Shown here: piece by piece, positions 42,298-50,217 of the stretch
How the letters are laid out: each line of letters starts with the position of its first letter
Numbering within the stretch: the first letter of the stretch is position 1
Assembly (NCBI GenBank): GCA_030681475.1
Contig: JAUXWT010000029.1
Span: forward strand, 1 to 56,452
Direction: 5' to 3'
Source: Bacteroidales bacterium
Lineage (GTDB): Bacteria; Bacteroidota; Bacteroidia; Bacteroidales; FEN-979
Length of the DNA: 56,452 nucleotides
Program-made: the position numbers and the translations under genes
Notes under the pieces: generated by a model
The model's input: the letters and a program-made list of their open reading frames with translations, nothing else
Database searches by the model: none
Told to the model about the DNA's origin: nothing

Positions 42298-43963
42298 TAA
42301 CAGTCATCAAAGGCAGGGTTATTGAAACGATTGTGCCTTTTCCCAGTTCAGATTTTACATCGATATTTCCTCTGTGGCTTTGCACGATTCCATGGACAAT
42401 GGCCAATCCGAGACCAATCCCGCTTATATTCCGCTTTGTTGAAAAGAAGGGTTCCAGAATATGGGAGAGGTCTTCCGGGTCAATTCCCAACCCGTTGTCA
42501 ATGATCTCAAGTTTTATAGTCATGTCGTCCGGATTGGATGTCCTCAGAATGATCTCCCCGTTTTCGAGTACCGCTTCAGAGGCATTGACAAGTATGGCCA
42601 CACATGCCTGTTTTATCTGGTTCGGGCTGCAATGGATCAAGTCAGATGAGGCGTTGAAATCTTTGATAAAATGGATGTTGGCAATCTGCATAGGGTGAGC
42701 CATCAGATCATAAGTTTCGTCAAGAATTTCATAGAGGTGCCTGGAAATAAAATGATTTTGGTCTGTCCGTGAAAAATCCAGTAATCCCTTCACAATATCC
42801 CCGCATCTTTTTGTTTCGGATTCGATCAGTTTTAAATGGCGTAAAATGGACTCCTTTTTTGATTCATCGAGATCAAGGTTGCTCAATTGTTTGTAAGCCA
42901 GCTTTGAATAGGTCAATATTCCGGACAGGGGGTTGTTGATCTCGTGGGCAACGGATAATGATAATTTTCCGAGAGAAGCGATCCGCTCAATTTGTATCAG
43001 TTCGTTTTGTACGCCCCCCAGTTCCTCGGTTTTTTGCTGGACCTTGTATTCGAGCTGTTGCGACCAGTTCTGCAACTCAACCGAGGCTGCCTCCAGGTTG
43101 TCGAGCATGTCATTTAATGCCTGGGAAACCATGCGCATATCGTCAAGTTGATTTTCCGTTATCTGCAGCCTCGTACTCTTGTCCCCTTTTGTAACAGATT
43201 CGCTGGCTTTGATTATCGCCGTCAGTGGCTTTTTAATTTGTTTCCTTGTGAACCAGATCAAAAAGGCAACAAGCAAAAAAGTCATTAATGTCGCCAACAG
43301 GAAAAAATCCCTGAGAGATTTGCTGAGCGCCGCATCAAGGTTTTCCAGCGGGATCCTGATGACAAGGTAGCCGAGCACATCATCGCTTGCCTTATGGGCA
43401 TGACATGAACTTTGATAGCATGATTTATCATTTAAGATCGGAGACCTGATCAACAGGTGCCTGTAACTGGTGTCCCTATTGCTCATCTTGCATTCGCTGT
43501 CAACATCGATGATTCGATAAGCTTTTTCTTTGCGGGGAAACATCGTTTTAATATCCTGGTGGCACATCTTGCAATTCGGATTGTTGTGTCCTTCCGATGA
43601 AGCGGAAAAGGAGGAATAGACCAGGTTGTTGTTAGCATCGTACATGTTCACGTCATCAATTCCCGCCATGGTGTTGATGATGTCGAGTGTACTTTGCAGG
43701 GCAACTTTATCGTTTGCAAGCATAGACCGGTATAACGCCCCTTCGACGAGCAGCCCGATGTTGTTCCCGTTTTGCCGGACAACATTTTTCATATAATCCT
43801 CGTTTACCGATCTGAAAATGATCCCGAACGATGCGAAAAGCAATCCTGACAATATGGTAATGACATAGATCACCTGCCCGTAGATCGAAGTCCGGAACCC
43901 GAGATACTTTTTCAGAGTCTTGGTCCTTGGCAGGAATTTTTGGATGTTGCTGAATAAGGCCAT
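42257..43963 (-). CDS. Histidine kinase with periplasmic heme-c-type sensor (copy 1)
   Basis: From the ATG at 43963, preceded by AAGAGG at good spacing, 568 residues. The architecture equals copy 2: first helix VIYVITILSGLLFASFGIIF, periplasmic sensor with HNNPNCKMCHQD (CX2CH) and KSCYQSSCHAHKA (CX4CH), second helix FFLLATLMTFLLVAFLIWFT, HAMP, coiled coil, H-box SVAHEINNPLSGILTYSKL, and ATPase boxes QACVAILVNASEA, EIIDNGLGI, GIGLGLAIVHGI. Both H-boxes and ATP sites look intact, so both copies should be active kinases and could form heterodimers. A longer frame from 44014 exists, but the ribosome site favours 43963. Confidence 0.9.
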   Translation of the reverse strand: MALFSNIQKFLPRTKTLKKYLGFRTSIYGQVIYVITILSGLLFASFGIIFRSVNEDYMKNVVRQNGNNIGLLVEGALYRSMLANDKVALQSTLDIINTMAGIDDVNMYDANNNLVYSSFSASSEGHNNPNCKMCHQDIKTMFPRKEKAYRIIDVDSECKMSNRDTSYRHLLIRSPILNDKSCYQSSCHAHKASDDVLGYLVIRIPLENLDAALSKSLRDFFLLATLMTFLLVAFLIWFTRKQIKKPLTAIIKASESVTKGDKSTRLQITENQLDDMRMVSQALNDMLDNLEAASVELQNWSQQLEYKVQQKTEELGGVQNELIQIERIASLGKLSLSVAHEINNPLSGILTYSKLAYKQLSNLDLDESKKESILRHLKLIESETKRCGDIVKGLLDFSRTDQNHFISRHLYEILDETYDLMAHPMQIANIHFIKDFNASSDLIHCSPNQIKQACVAILVNASEAVLENGEIILRTSNPDDMTIKLEIIDNGLGIDPEDLSHILEPFFSTKRNISGIGLGLAIVHGIVQSHRGNIDVKSELGKGTIVSITLPLMTVNETHDKVIEETIP

Positions 43964-44050
43964 GTCAGAAAACCTCTTGGTGAACAACTCGCCTGTCAGG
44001 CCGGAAAGATACAAAAAACCATTGATAAATCACCAATGCTTTTGTGTCTC

Positions 44051-44770
44051 TCATGAGGTGTGTTCCAGGAAATCCTGCTGGAAATCCTGCCAAACTTCCA
44101 TGGGTAACTGCGAAAGTGTGTTGTCTCGTAATTCACCACCATCCTGCAGGATGACCATGGGGGACCCGGAAGAATATTTTTTCATCGAAACGGCCAGGAA
44201 ATCCTTGAACCGCTGAAGCTCTTCCTTCGACCAGTTTGTCGCTTCTTCAGCAAGATAACATGCCCTTGTTTCGGCGATCCAGTTCGACGGCTTGATCCTG
44301 TACAGCCATCCTTTCGCGTAAGGGTCCTCATTCAAGAGCTCCGGGTTGTCTTCAAGTTCTGAATTAGTGTCCCTGATCTCGCCTGATATCGGGGAGGTTA
44401 TCCTGAGATGTTTGCCTCCCTGTGTGAGCTCGGTAAGCAGTTCACCCTTCATGATCTTTTCTCCCGGCCTCTTCAGGTTGCTGAATTGCACCTCCCCGGT
44501 AATATGCTGTAACAGATCATCCAACCCGACTTTGGCGGTACCGCTTTCTTCAAGGTGAGACCAGGTGTGATTCCTGTTATATAATATCCCCTGCGGAATT
44601 CTCAGGATATTGACCGATAAATTTTCCAGTATCCGCTTCACCTGTTTCAACGGCCTTACCTGCTTGGACGAAAATTTCCAGAAGCCTATCAGGATCAACA
44701 AATAACAAACGACAAAAATATATTCGACTCCCTTTGTGTCGAAAATATCTATCCTGCTGAAACCATCCAT
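44051..44770 (-). CDS. Membrane-anchored GcvH-like domain protein
   Basis: A 239-residue protein: one membrane helix (VEYIFVVCYLLILIGFWKF, about 15-33) followed by basic residues, placing the C-terminal part in the cytoplasm. Residues 58-165 are a GcvH-like (lipoyl-carrier) domain: GILYNRNHTWSHLEESGTAK, VGLDDLLQHITG, and ELEDNPELLNEDPYAKGWL match glycine-cleavage H protein. The lipoyl site is abnormal: the ESxKxxxDxxxPVSG hairpin is replaced by TQGGKHLRITSPISG, with Lys120 one residue nearer the Pro. A C-terminal segment (VILQDGGELRDNTLSQL ... WQDFQQDF) is shared with the PBP-GcvH protein of the same operon. It overlaps the NrfD-like gene by 22 bases. Role unknown. Confidence 0.85.
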   Translation of the reverse strand: MDGFSRIDIFDTKGVEYIFVVCYLLILIGFWKFSSKQVRPLKQVKRILENLSVNILRIPQGILYNRNHTWSHLEESGTAKVGLDDLLQHITGEVQFSNLKRPGEKIMKGELLTELTQGGKHLRITSPISGEIRDTNSELEDNPELLNEDPYAKGWLYRIKPSNWIAETRACYLAEEATNWSKEELQRFKDFLAVSMKKYSSGSPMVILQDGGELRDNTLSQLPMEVWQDFQQDFLEHTS

Positions 44771-46014
44771 TTTTTTCTCCTTTCTTCTTTTTGTTTGAAC
44801 GACTTTTTTTGTTCTTCACCGGTTACCCACGAAGGTGATTCGCGGTACACCGGCATTCTTCTGATAATCCAGCGGAAAACCAGGATCTGAACGAATATTA
44901 CTGCCACGCTTACAACAATCTCCATCCACGTGGGAAAATGAATTGAATGGGCATACCATTGGTAGGCAATAGTCGAAACATTCATCCGGTTCAATATTAT
45001 GCCTACGACAGACATTATTGCCGCAATGCGAACAGCCGTAAGTTGACGCTGCCTGTACCCGTAAAGGAACATCATGCAAGGAAGTAGTACAAAACCCAGT
45101 ATTTCCATCATATACCAGTATCCCCACGAAGTATTCAGGTAGGCGAGGTTTTTGCCGTGCAGGAAGACCAGTATTGTCATAAAGAAATAGACAAACATGC
45201 TGACGGCAGACACCCTGGCAAGTCCCAGGACAATATTCCTGTGCGAACTCTTATGCATGAACGACATATTCCGCCAGAAAACCTTCTGGTTTATCGTTTC
45301 CATGATAATTACCAGTGAAAGCCCGGCAAAAATGCTGGATATGAAAAATAGTATAGGGATGAACTCGGAATACCACAAGGGATGGATCTTTGGCTTTGCC
45401 ATAAGGAATAGTGCCCCCAGGCCGGATTGGTGCAGGGTTGAGAGGGCGATCCCAAAAATGACCGCCGCCAGGGTCATGGAAGCAAATACTTTGCGAAGTC
45501 GCTTCAGGTTTGCCCACTCCGCTATGGTCGGAAAGAATTCGGCAAATAACGAACCCATATAAAGCAGGAAGTGCCAAGCAACAAGAAATAGTACCGAACT
45601 GATCCCGAATGAGTTGCCAATGATCGGGTTGATTACTTTCCAGGGGCGTCCGAGGTCAAGCAACAGCGCCCCCGCGTAAAACATATAGGAAAGAAGCGCA
45701 TATAGTACGGTAGCCCTGACGATCGGGCGGTATTTTTCCAGTCCGAGGATGTACACCATAAAGGTTACGACAAATCCTCCCCCGGCAAATGCCACCCCGG
45801 TAATGACATTAAAATTGATCCAGAGCCCCCATGGCGCATCCTGGGAGCCATGAATGACCGAACCCAGTCCATCCTTGAAACGAAATACCAGGATCACTGC
45901 CGCGACAAGAATGGTCAGTGCGGAAATAATATTGAAGGGTGTGATGATTTTCCCCTTGGGTTTTAATTCACGCAAGATGAATTTTAAAAAACCTGTACTT
46001 TGTTCACTCTTCAT
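44749..46014 (-). CDS. NrfD/HybB-family quinone-interacting membrane subunit
   Basis: A 421-residue integral membrane protein with about ten helices, of the NrfD/PsrC/HybB family that carries electrons between menaquinone and a periplasmic ferredoxin-like subunit. Typical segments are APWGLWINFNVITGVAFAGG (early quinone-site region), LLDLGRPWKVINPI, SSVLFLVAWHFLLYMGSL, LSTLHQSGLGALFLMAKPK and MNVSTIAYQWYAHSIHFPTW. The closest type by appearance is HybB, the partner of HybA, and a HybA-like gene lies just upstream with an 11-base overlap. No hydrogenase, nitrite or polysulfide reductase catalytic subunit is encoded nearby. Confidence 0.88.
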   Translation of the reverse strand: MKSEQSTGFLKFILRELKPKGKIITPFNIISALTILVAAVILVFRFKDGLGSVIHGSQDAPWGLWINFNVITGVAFAGGGFVVTFMVYILGLEKYRPIVRATVLYALLSYMFYAGALLLDLGRPWKVINPIIGNSFGISSVLFLVAWHFLLYMGSLFAEFFPTIAEWANLKRLRKVFASMTLAAVIFGIALSTLHQSGLGALFLMAKPKIHPLWYSEFIPILFFISSIFAGLSLVIIMETINQKVFWRNMSFMHKSSHRNIVLGLARVSAVSMFVYFFMTILVFLHGKNLAYLNTSWGYWYMMEILGFVLLPCMMFLYGYRQRQLTAVRIAAIMSVVGIILNRMNVSTIAYQWYAHSIHFPTWMEIVVSVAVIFVQILVFRWIIRRMPVYRESPSWVTGEEQKKSFKQKEERRKKWMVSAG

Positions 46015-46885
46015 GACCGTCCTCCTTTCCCTTAAGAATGTTGCTCCTTCGTTCTTTGAAAGAATTGTGAAGGCCCAGCAGAAAAGCAGGCCAAAGGATC
46101 AGCACGGCAGGCACTGAGTAGAGAAAAGTCTTGTTGTATTCAGGATACGAAGTCGTTCCGAGATCCTTTCTTAAACCCAGTTCTTCAAACGGCACCGAAG
46201 CAAGATACAACAGGCCCGTTCCCCCGACTTCATGTTCCCCGTAAATGTTGTGGTTGTATTTTTCCGGTTCAGCGTAGATCCGGGTCCTGGCAAGTTCAAT
46301 TAGATCTTTCCTTTTCCCGAACGTGAGCGCTTCCTGCGGACAGACCTCAACGCAAGCCGGTACGTCCCCCTTCATCAGTTCCTCATAACACATCCTGCAT
46401 TTCTGAATTTTTGGATTCGGGCTGTCGAATTCAAATTTCGGGATGTCGAACGGACAGGATATCATGCAGGACCTGCAACCCATGCATTTCTCCTCCCGCC
46501 AGATCACCGGACCTTCATCGGTTTTCAACATGGCCTTTGTGAGGCATGCCGATGCACAGGCAGGTTCATTACAGTGGTTGCATGCCTTCCTGATATGCTG
46601 CGGTCCTTTTGACGTGTTGTAAGCATTCACGGCAACACGTTGCTTATCAGATGTTGTTCTCACAACTCCCGGTACCGGTGCGTCAGTCGGGTACGGTAAT
46701 TCGTATTTGTCAGAACAGGCATATTCACAGCTCTGGCAGCCAGAGCAGAGTGTTGAATCATAGAGAATACCGTTGAATTCCACTGCGTTCTTTTCTTCCC
46801 GTGCCGCACCAAAACTTTTACCCACAGTCAGTGATATTCCGGCAACTCCCAGCGTTTTTAGAAAGCCTCGTCGGTTGATAGCCAT
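46004..46885 (-). CDS. Tat-exported HybA-like ferredoxin with four [4Fe-4S] sites
   Basis: From ATG 46885, 293 residues. The start MAINRRGFLKTLGVAGISL is a twin-arginine signal; the longer frame to 47047 would bury it. Four cysteine groups for [4Fe-4S] clusters are visible: CSGCQSCEYAC, CNHCNEPACASAC, CMGCRSCMISC and CRMCYEELMKGDVPACVEVC. A C-terminal membrane anchor follows (TFLYSVPAVLILWPAFLLGL, about 255-275), as in HybA. The protein should face the periplasm and exchange electrons with the NrfD-like subunit encoded next. The physiological donor or acceptor is not encoded in the window. Confidence 0.9.
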   Translation of the reverse strand: MAINRRGFLKTLGVAGISLTVGKSFGAAREEKNAVEFNGILYDSTLCSGCQSCEYACSDKYELPYPTDAPVPGVVRTTSDKQRVAVNAYNTSKGPQHIRKACNHCNEPACASACLTKAMLKTDEGPVIWREEKCMGCRSCMISCPFDIPKFEFDSPNPKIQKCRMCYEELMKGDVPACVEVCPQEALTFGKRKDLIELARTRIYAEPEKYNHNIYGEHEVGGTGLLYLASVPFEELGLRKDLGTTSYPEYNKTFLYSVPAVLILWPAFLLGLHNSFKERRSNILKGKEDGHEE

Positions 46886-46934
46886 AAAGTATGATTTTAG
46901 GTTAGTGATTATTATGAATTTAACTAATCGGGAT

Positions 46935-48668
46935 CTATCTGGACCTGTCAATAAAATTGACCTGGAAATCTTCCCACTCCTTGGGACCGAGTTCTGAAAG
47001 TACGCCATCCCTGAGTTCGCCGCCGTCCTGAAGGATAACATGGGCAAATTCAGGGTTGTTGGATTTTAATGTTTCTGCAATGAAATCCTTTAACCGGACA
47101 AACTCCTTTTTTAACCACTCCCTGTATTGGCCTGCCATGGTCAAAAACCGGGTCTCACGCAACCAGTTTGCAGGTTCAATGATATAAATCCAGCCATCGG
47201 AATAAGGAGATGAATTTAATGCGGAGGAATTTGTTAACAGGTCTGTGTTCTGAGCCATGATCATTCCCGAAACCGGGGCGTTGATCCTTAATTGCTTGCC
47301 GCATTGGATGATGGAAAGGACCTGGTCGCCCATTTTTACCCTCTCCCCGGGATTTTTCATTTTTATGCCGGTCAGTGGACCTGTGGTATGTTGAAGGAAA
47401 TCATCTATCCCGACCCTGACAAGGCCGTTTTTTTCCATGAAGGCCCACATGTGTGTCTTATTAAAATAGAGACCTTGCGGTACCTTGACAGAACTTACAT
47501 CAAACACTGCCGGCGGTACAGCGTTAAGGTTCAACATTTCAGCCTGTTTTTGCCGTTTATCCCTTTTCAAAGCGTCGGCGATCATGAATACGATGACAAA
47601 TGGTATCAAAGCAAGTAATACCAAGGCAAACAGGGAAACTGAATTTAGTTTGCCGGTAAATATTCCTGAAGTTGATGATTTTGCCAACAATGGCTGACTG
47701 CCGGTTAACAGGGCTGCTTTTTCCGCTTGCCTTGCGCTGTAAGCAAAATTTTTATAACCCACGGGATAGAGGAATCGCTGGCCGTCGGTTATAACCCAGG
47801 TAAGAAATGCAAGTTCACTTTTATTTGATGGTTTCACCGAAGAGACGGAATAAATGGCCCTGCATAAATCCTTGGGGTACTTTCCGATCCAGACACCACG
47901 TGTGAACGCATTCAGGTCGCCATAGATCTTCTCGAAATAATCCATCTGTCCGTTACTGTTTTTATCAATGGGAAGCAATTTGATGTTCTCAACGATTTTT
48001 TGATTGGCAGGACCCAGCAAGTCGTTCAAATAGCAAAAACCAATGCCAAAAGGATCTTTTTGTACAGATGAAATAATTTCATCCCTGGTTCCCCTCCCGG
48101 CACCGTCCAACACAGCTTCACTTGTTTTCAGGTACCGGGCTACATTTGAAAAGATTGACCGGTCATTGACCAGATAGAAACGTACAGGGTCCGTCTGCTT
48201 GTTTCCCAGGAGCATACCCCAGGTTTGTTCTACCGGATGGCTGATGGTTTTAGAAAATTCGCCTGATGAAACCCCGTTCGAATAAAGCCTGTCCATGAAG
48301 GGATTTTTAGAACTGACAAATGGAACTACAGCTTCATGGCCAATTACCATTTTCCAGATGGCTTTATCATCAAGGCCTGCAAAATACTTATCTGAAATAA
48401 ATGACAGGTCAGTGCCGCTTGTTAATACTGTTGATTGACTGAAGTCATCCACGCGGACAACCTCAATGTTCATCTCCGGGTGAAGCTTACAATACTCGCC
48501 TGCCCACGTGGCTGTATATTGGTACAAATCCGGAGTGCTGAAAACACGGAAGGAATGTTCAGCAACGTCCTTAGTTCCTTTTATTGTTCTTTCACTGCTT
48601 CTGCAAAAACTTGTTTCGCTGTAAAAGAACAAGAATAACCCGATGAATAAGAATACCTTGTTTTTCAT
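46935..48668 (-). CDS. PstS-like periplasmic binding protein fused to a GcvH-like domain
   Basis: A 577-residue fusion, first gene of the operon. A signal peptide (1-22) is followed by a PstS/PBP-like substrate-binding domain (about 35-320; LDGAGRGTRDEIISSVQKDP and FGIGFCYLNDL resemble the PstS 'SGT' and 'IGY' blocks). Residues 235-246 (DKNSNGQMDYFE) form a textbook EF-hand calcium loop. One membrane helix (344-365) is followed by a cytoplasmic GcvH-like domain (398-500; GLYFNKTHMWAFMEKNG, SPYSDGWIYIIEPANW) in which the lipoyl hairpin reads IIQCGKQLRINAPVSG, Lys458. The C-terminus (VILQDGGELRDGVLSEL ... WEDFQ) is shared with the protein at 44051-44770. Possibly a sensor or tether that links a periplasmic ligand to the redox module. 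Confidence 0.85.
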   Translation of the reverse strand: MKNKVFLFIGLFLFFYSETSFCRSSERTIKGTKDVAEHSFRVFSTPDLYQYTATWAGEYCKLHPEMNIEVVRVDDFSQSTVLTSGTDLSFISDKYFAGLDDKAIWKMVIGHEAVVPFVSSKNPFMDRLYSNGVSSGEFSKTISHPVEQTWGMLLGNKQTDPVRFYLVNDRSIFSNVARYLKTSEAVLDGAGRGTRDEIISSVQKDPFGIGFCYLNDLLGPANQKIVENIKLLPIDKNSNGQMDYFEKIYGDLNAFTRGVWIGKYPKDLCRAIYSVSSVKPSNKSELAFLTWVITDGQRFLYPVGYKNFAYSARQAEKAALLTGSQPLLAKSSTSGIFTGKLNSVSLFALVLLALIPFVIVFMIADALKRDKRQKQAEMLNLNAVPPAVFDVSSVKVPQGLYFNKTHMWAFMEKNGLVRVGIDDFLQHTTGPLTGIKMKNPGERVKMGDQVLSIIQCGKQLRINAPVSGMIMAQNTDLLTNSSALNSSPYSDGWIYIIEPANWLRETRFLTMAGQYREWLKKEFVRLKDFIAETLKSNNPEFAHVILQDGGELRDGVLSELGPKEWEDFQVNFIDRSR

Positions 48669-49047
48669 TGCTGTAAGATTTAACTTGATTAATTATTATT
48701 GATCTGCCCATACCTGATCTGAATTGGATGAGATCACGGCTGTTTATTATTCAAAACCTGTACCAAACAAAAAAACACGACGTATCGTGTTGTATTTTAA
48801 TAAATTAGAAAATAAAACGATGAAAAAACTTACAGTGTCAAGTGTTTAATTATTCAACAGTATTTCATTGAACCAGGGTTAAAGATCACATGATCAGGTG
48901 GTTTGGTGGCGCTGTATATTTTCACAACACCTGTTGAGTAATTCAACACTCAATAAAATCTGTTATTTAATTGTATGATTTTGAGAACCTCCAGGATTAA
49001 TGACCCATGGATATGTTGGCGCGGGGGACAGGTCCGAAGCAGTTATG
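48669..49047. promoter_or_regulatory. Upstream region of the redox/sensor operon with inverted repeats
   Basis: This 379-base AT-rich gap has no credible gene. At 48774-48791 lies AACACGA-CGTA-TCGTGTT, a 7-base inverted repeat about 106 bases before the operon start, a candidate operator. A second, weaker inverted repeat, GTTGA-N5-TCAAC, lies near 48930-48950. I found neither a TAnnTTTG element nor a GG-N10-GC sigma-54 core on the minus strand. Confidence 0.35.
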
Positions 49048-50055
49048 TTAATTTATACCCGGCTCTTCGAATATTACGGTCAGCAGGGTCTGTCCAACTA
49101 CTTTGAGGGTGTTTTTATCAATTTTATCGAACGTATCTCCAACGGTATGCCAATAGGGGAAAAATCCGGTTTCACTATTGTTGTCGAGGTGGATCAGATC
49201 GATGGTCGGAATATTCCTGATCTTGTTGATGGGCACATGATCATCTGTGATGAACCCCCCGTTTTCATAGAGGAAATAGGATGAATAGCCGATCCGGTTT
49301 CCGGCAGACCAAACCAATTTCACGATATCTGCGGCATATTGCATGGAAACTCCCTCCATCAGGAATGTTGCATTTTTTGCTCCGACCATGTCGAGCAGGA
49401 TGCCATATTTGGCGAAATAATCGGTTTTATGGGGATTATTGGCCCAATAGGCAGATCCCTGCCCCCAAAAATGTTCCGAATTACCTTTTGTTTCATCCTG
49501 AGGCGGTCCATAATCCTCCACGTCGAAGAAAATAATGTCGATGCCGATCCCGGGTATATTCAATTTCAACTGGCGGGCCACTTCCATAAGCACACCAACA
49601 CCACTGGCGCCGTCATTTGCGCCATCAACAGGCTTGCGCCAGTTTTTCGGGTCGGGATCGTGATCGGCATATGGACGGGAGTCCCAATGCGCACACAGCA
49701 GGATCCGGTTGTTGGTCTCAGGCTTCCAGCTTGCAATGATATTCTGGAATTTCAAAGTCGTTTTATTATAGGCATACACCTCTCCTTTCTGAACGGTCAC
49801 ATGTTCCGTATAAGTCTTCAACGTGCTGATCAGGTAAGCTGCACATTTGTCGTGCGCCGGTGTGTTGGGTACCCGCGGACCGAAATCCACTTGTGTTTTA
49901 ACTGATAAATAGGCAGAGTCGGCATTAAAATCCGGGATGGCCACCCTTGGTCTGGTTACAAGAGAATCCTGTTTTGAGGTTTCATGTTTGACAGGTTGGT
50001 TGCAGCTTCCTGTAAGAAGGGCCAGTGCGACGATAAACAGGGATGTATATTTCAT
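49048..50055 (-). CDS. Glutaminyl-peptide cyclotransferase (M28-type), lipoprotein
   Basis: A 335-residue lipoprotein (signal ALALLTGSC, Cys about 18) of the M28 zinc-enzyme family, very similar in layout to Porphyromonas glutaminyl cyclase: VDFGPRVPNTPAHDKCAAYL, AHWDSRPYADHDPDPKNW, GANDGASGVGVLMEVARQL (zinc Asp), DIIFFDVEDYGPPQ (zinc Glu) and FPYWHTVGDTFDKIDKNTL (zinc His). Such enzymes turn the N-terminal Gln of exported proteins into pyroglutamate. At least seven exported proteins in this window have Gln at the expected mature N-terminus, so substrates are at hand. Expected location: periplasmic leaflet. An aminopeptidase role cannot be excluded. Confidence 0.85.
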   Translation of the reverse strand: MKYTSLFIVALALLTGSCNQPVKHETSKQDSLVTRPRVAIPDFNADSAYLSVKTQVDFGPRVPNTPAHDKCAAYLISTLKTYTEHVTVQKGEVYAYNKTTLKFQNIIASWKPETNNRILLCAHWDSRPYADHDPDPKNWRKPVDGANDGASGVGVLMEVARQLKLNIPGIGIDIIFFDVEDYGPPQDETKGNSEHFWGQGSAYWANNPHKTDYFAKYGILLDMVGAKNATFLMEGVSMQYAADIVKLVWSAGNRIGYSSYFLYENGGFITDDHVPINKIRNIPTIDLIHLDNNSETGFFPYWHTVGDTFDKIDKNTLKVVGQTLLTVIFEEPGIN

Positions 50056-50100
50056 TGAGTCTTTCTGTGTAATCCTGCGGGTGTTTAAAAGCTTCTAATT

Positions 50101-50174
50101 TACCGCAGAGGCGCGAAGACGCAGAGAAAATAGAATTGATAATGAGCACTTTGCGTCTCTGCGACTCTGCGGTT
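50101..50174. repeat. REP-like palindrome between the cyclase and nitroreductase genes
   Basis: Left arm ACCGCAGAG (50102-50110) pairs with CTCTGCGGT (50165-50173); inner AGACGCA pairs with TGCGTCT (50150-50156). Same ACGCA(A/G)AG unit type as the element at 20791-20862. It could fold into a long hairpin in either transcript. Confidence 0.65.
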
Positions 50175-50217
50175 ATTCTTAAGATATAGCCTTTTGAGAC
50201 ACCATTACGAGTTGAAT

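Noticed and set aside
46886-47047. Longer N-terminus for the HybA-like ferredoxin gene
   Set aside because: It would overlap the upstream gene and bury the twin-arginine signal; the ATG at 46885 is the natural start.
48774-48791. AACACGA/TCGTGTT inverted repeat read as a terminator
   Set aside because: No T run on either side and no gene ending there; kept only as a possible operator.
49000-49284. 94-codon plus-strand frame opposite the glutaminyl cyclase
   Set aside because: Antisense shadow of a well-supported enzyme gene; the peptide has no family features.
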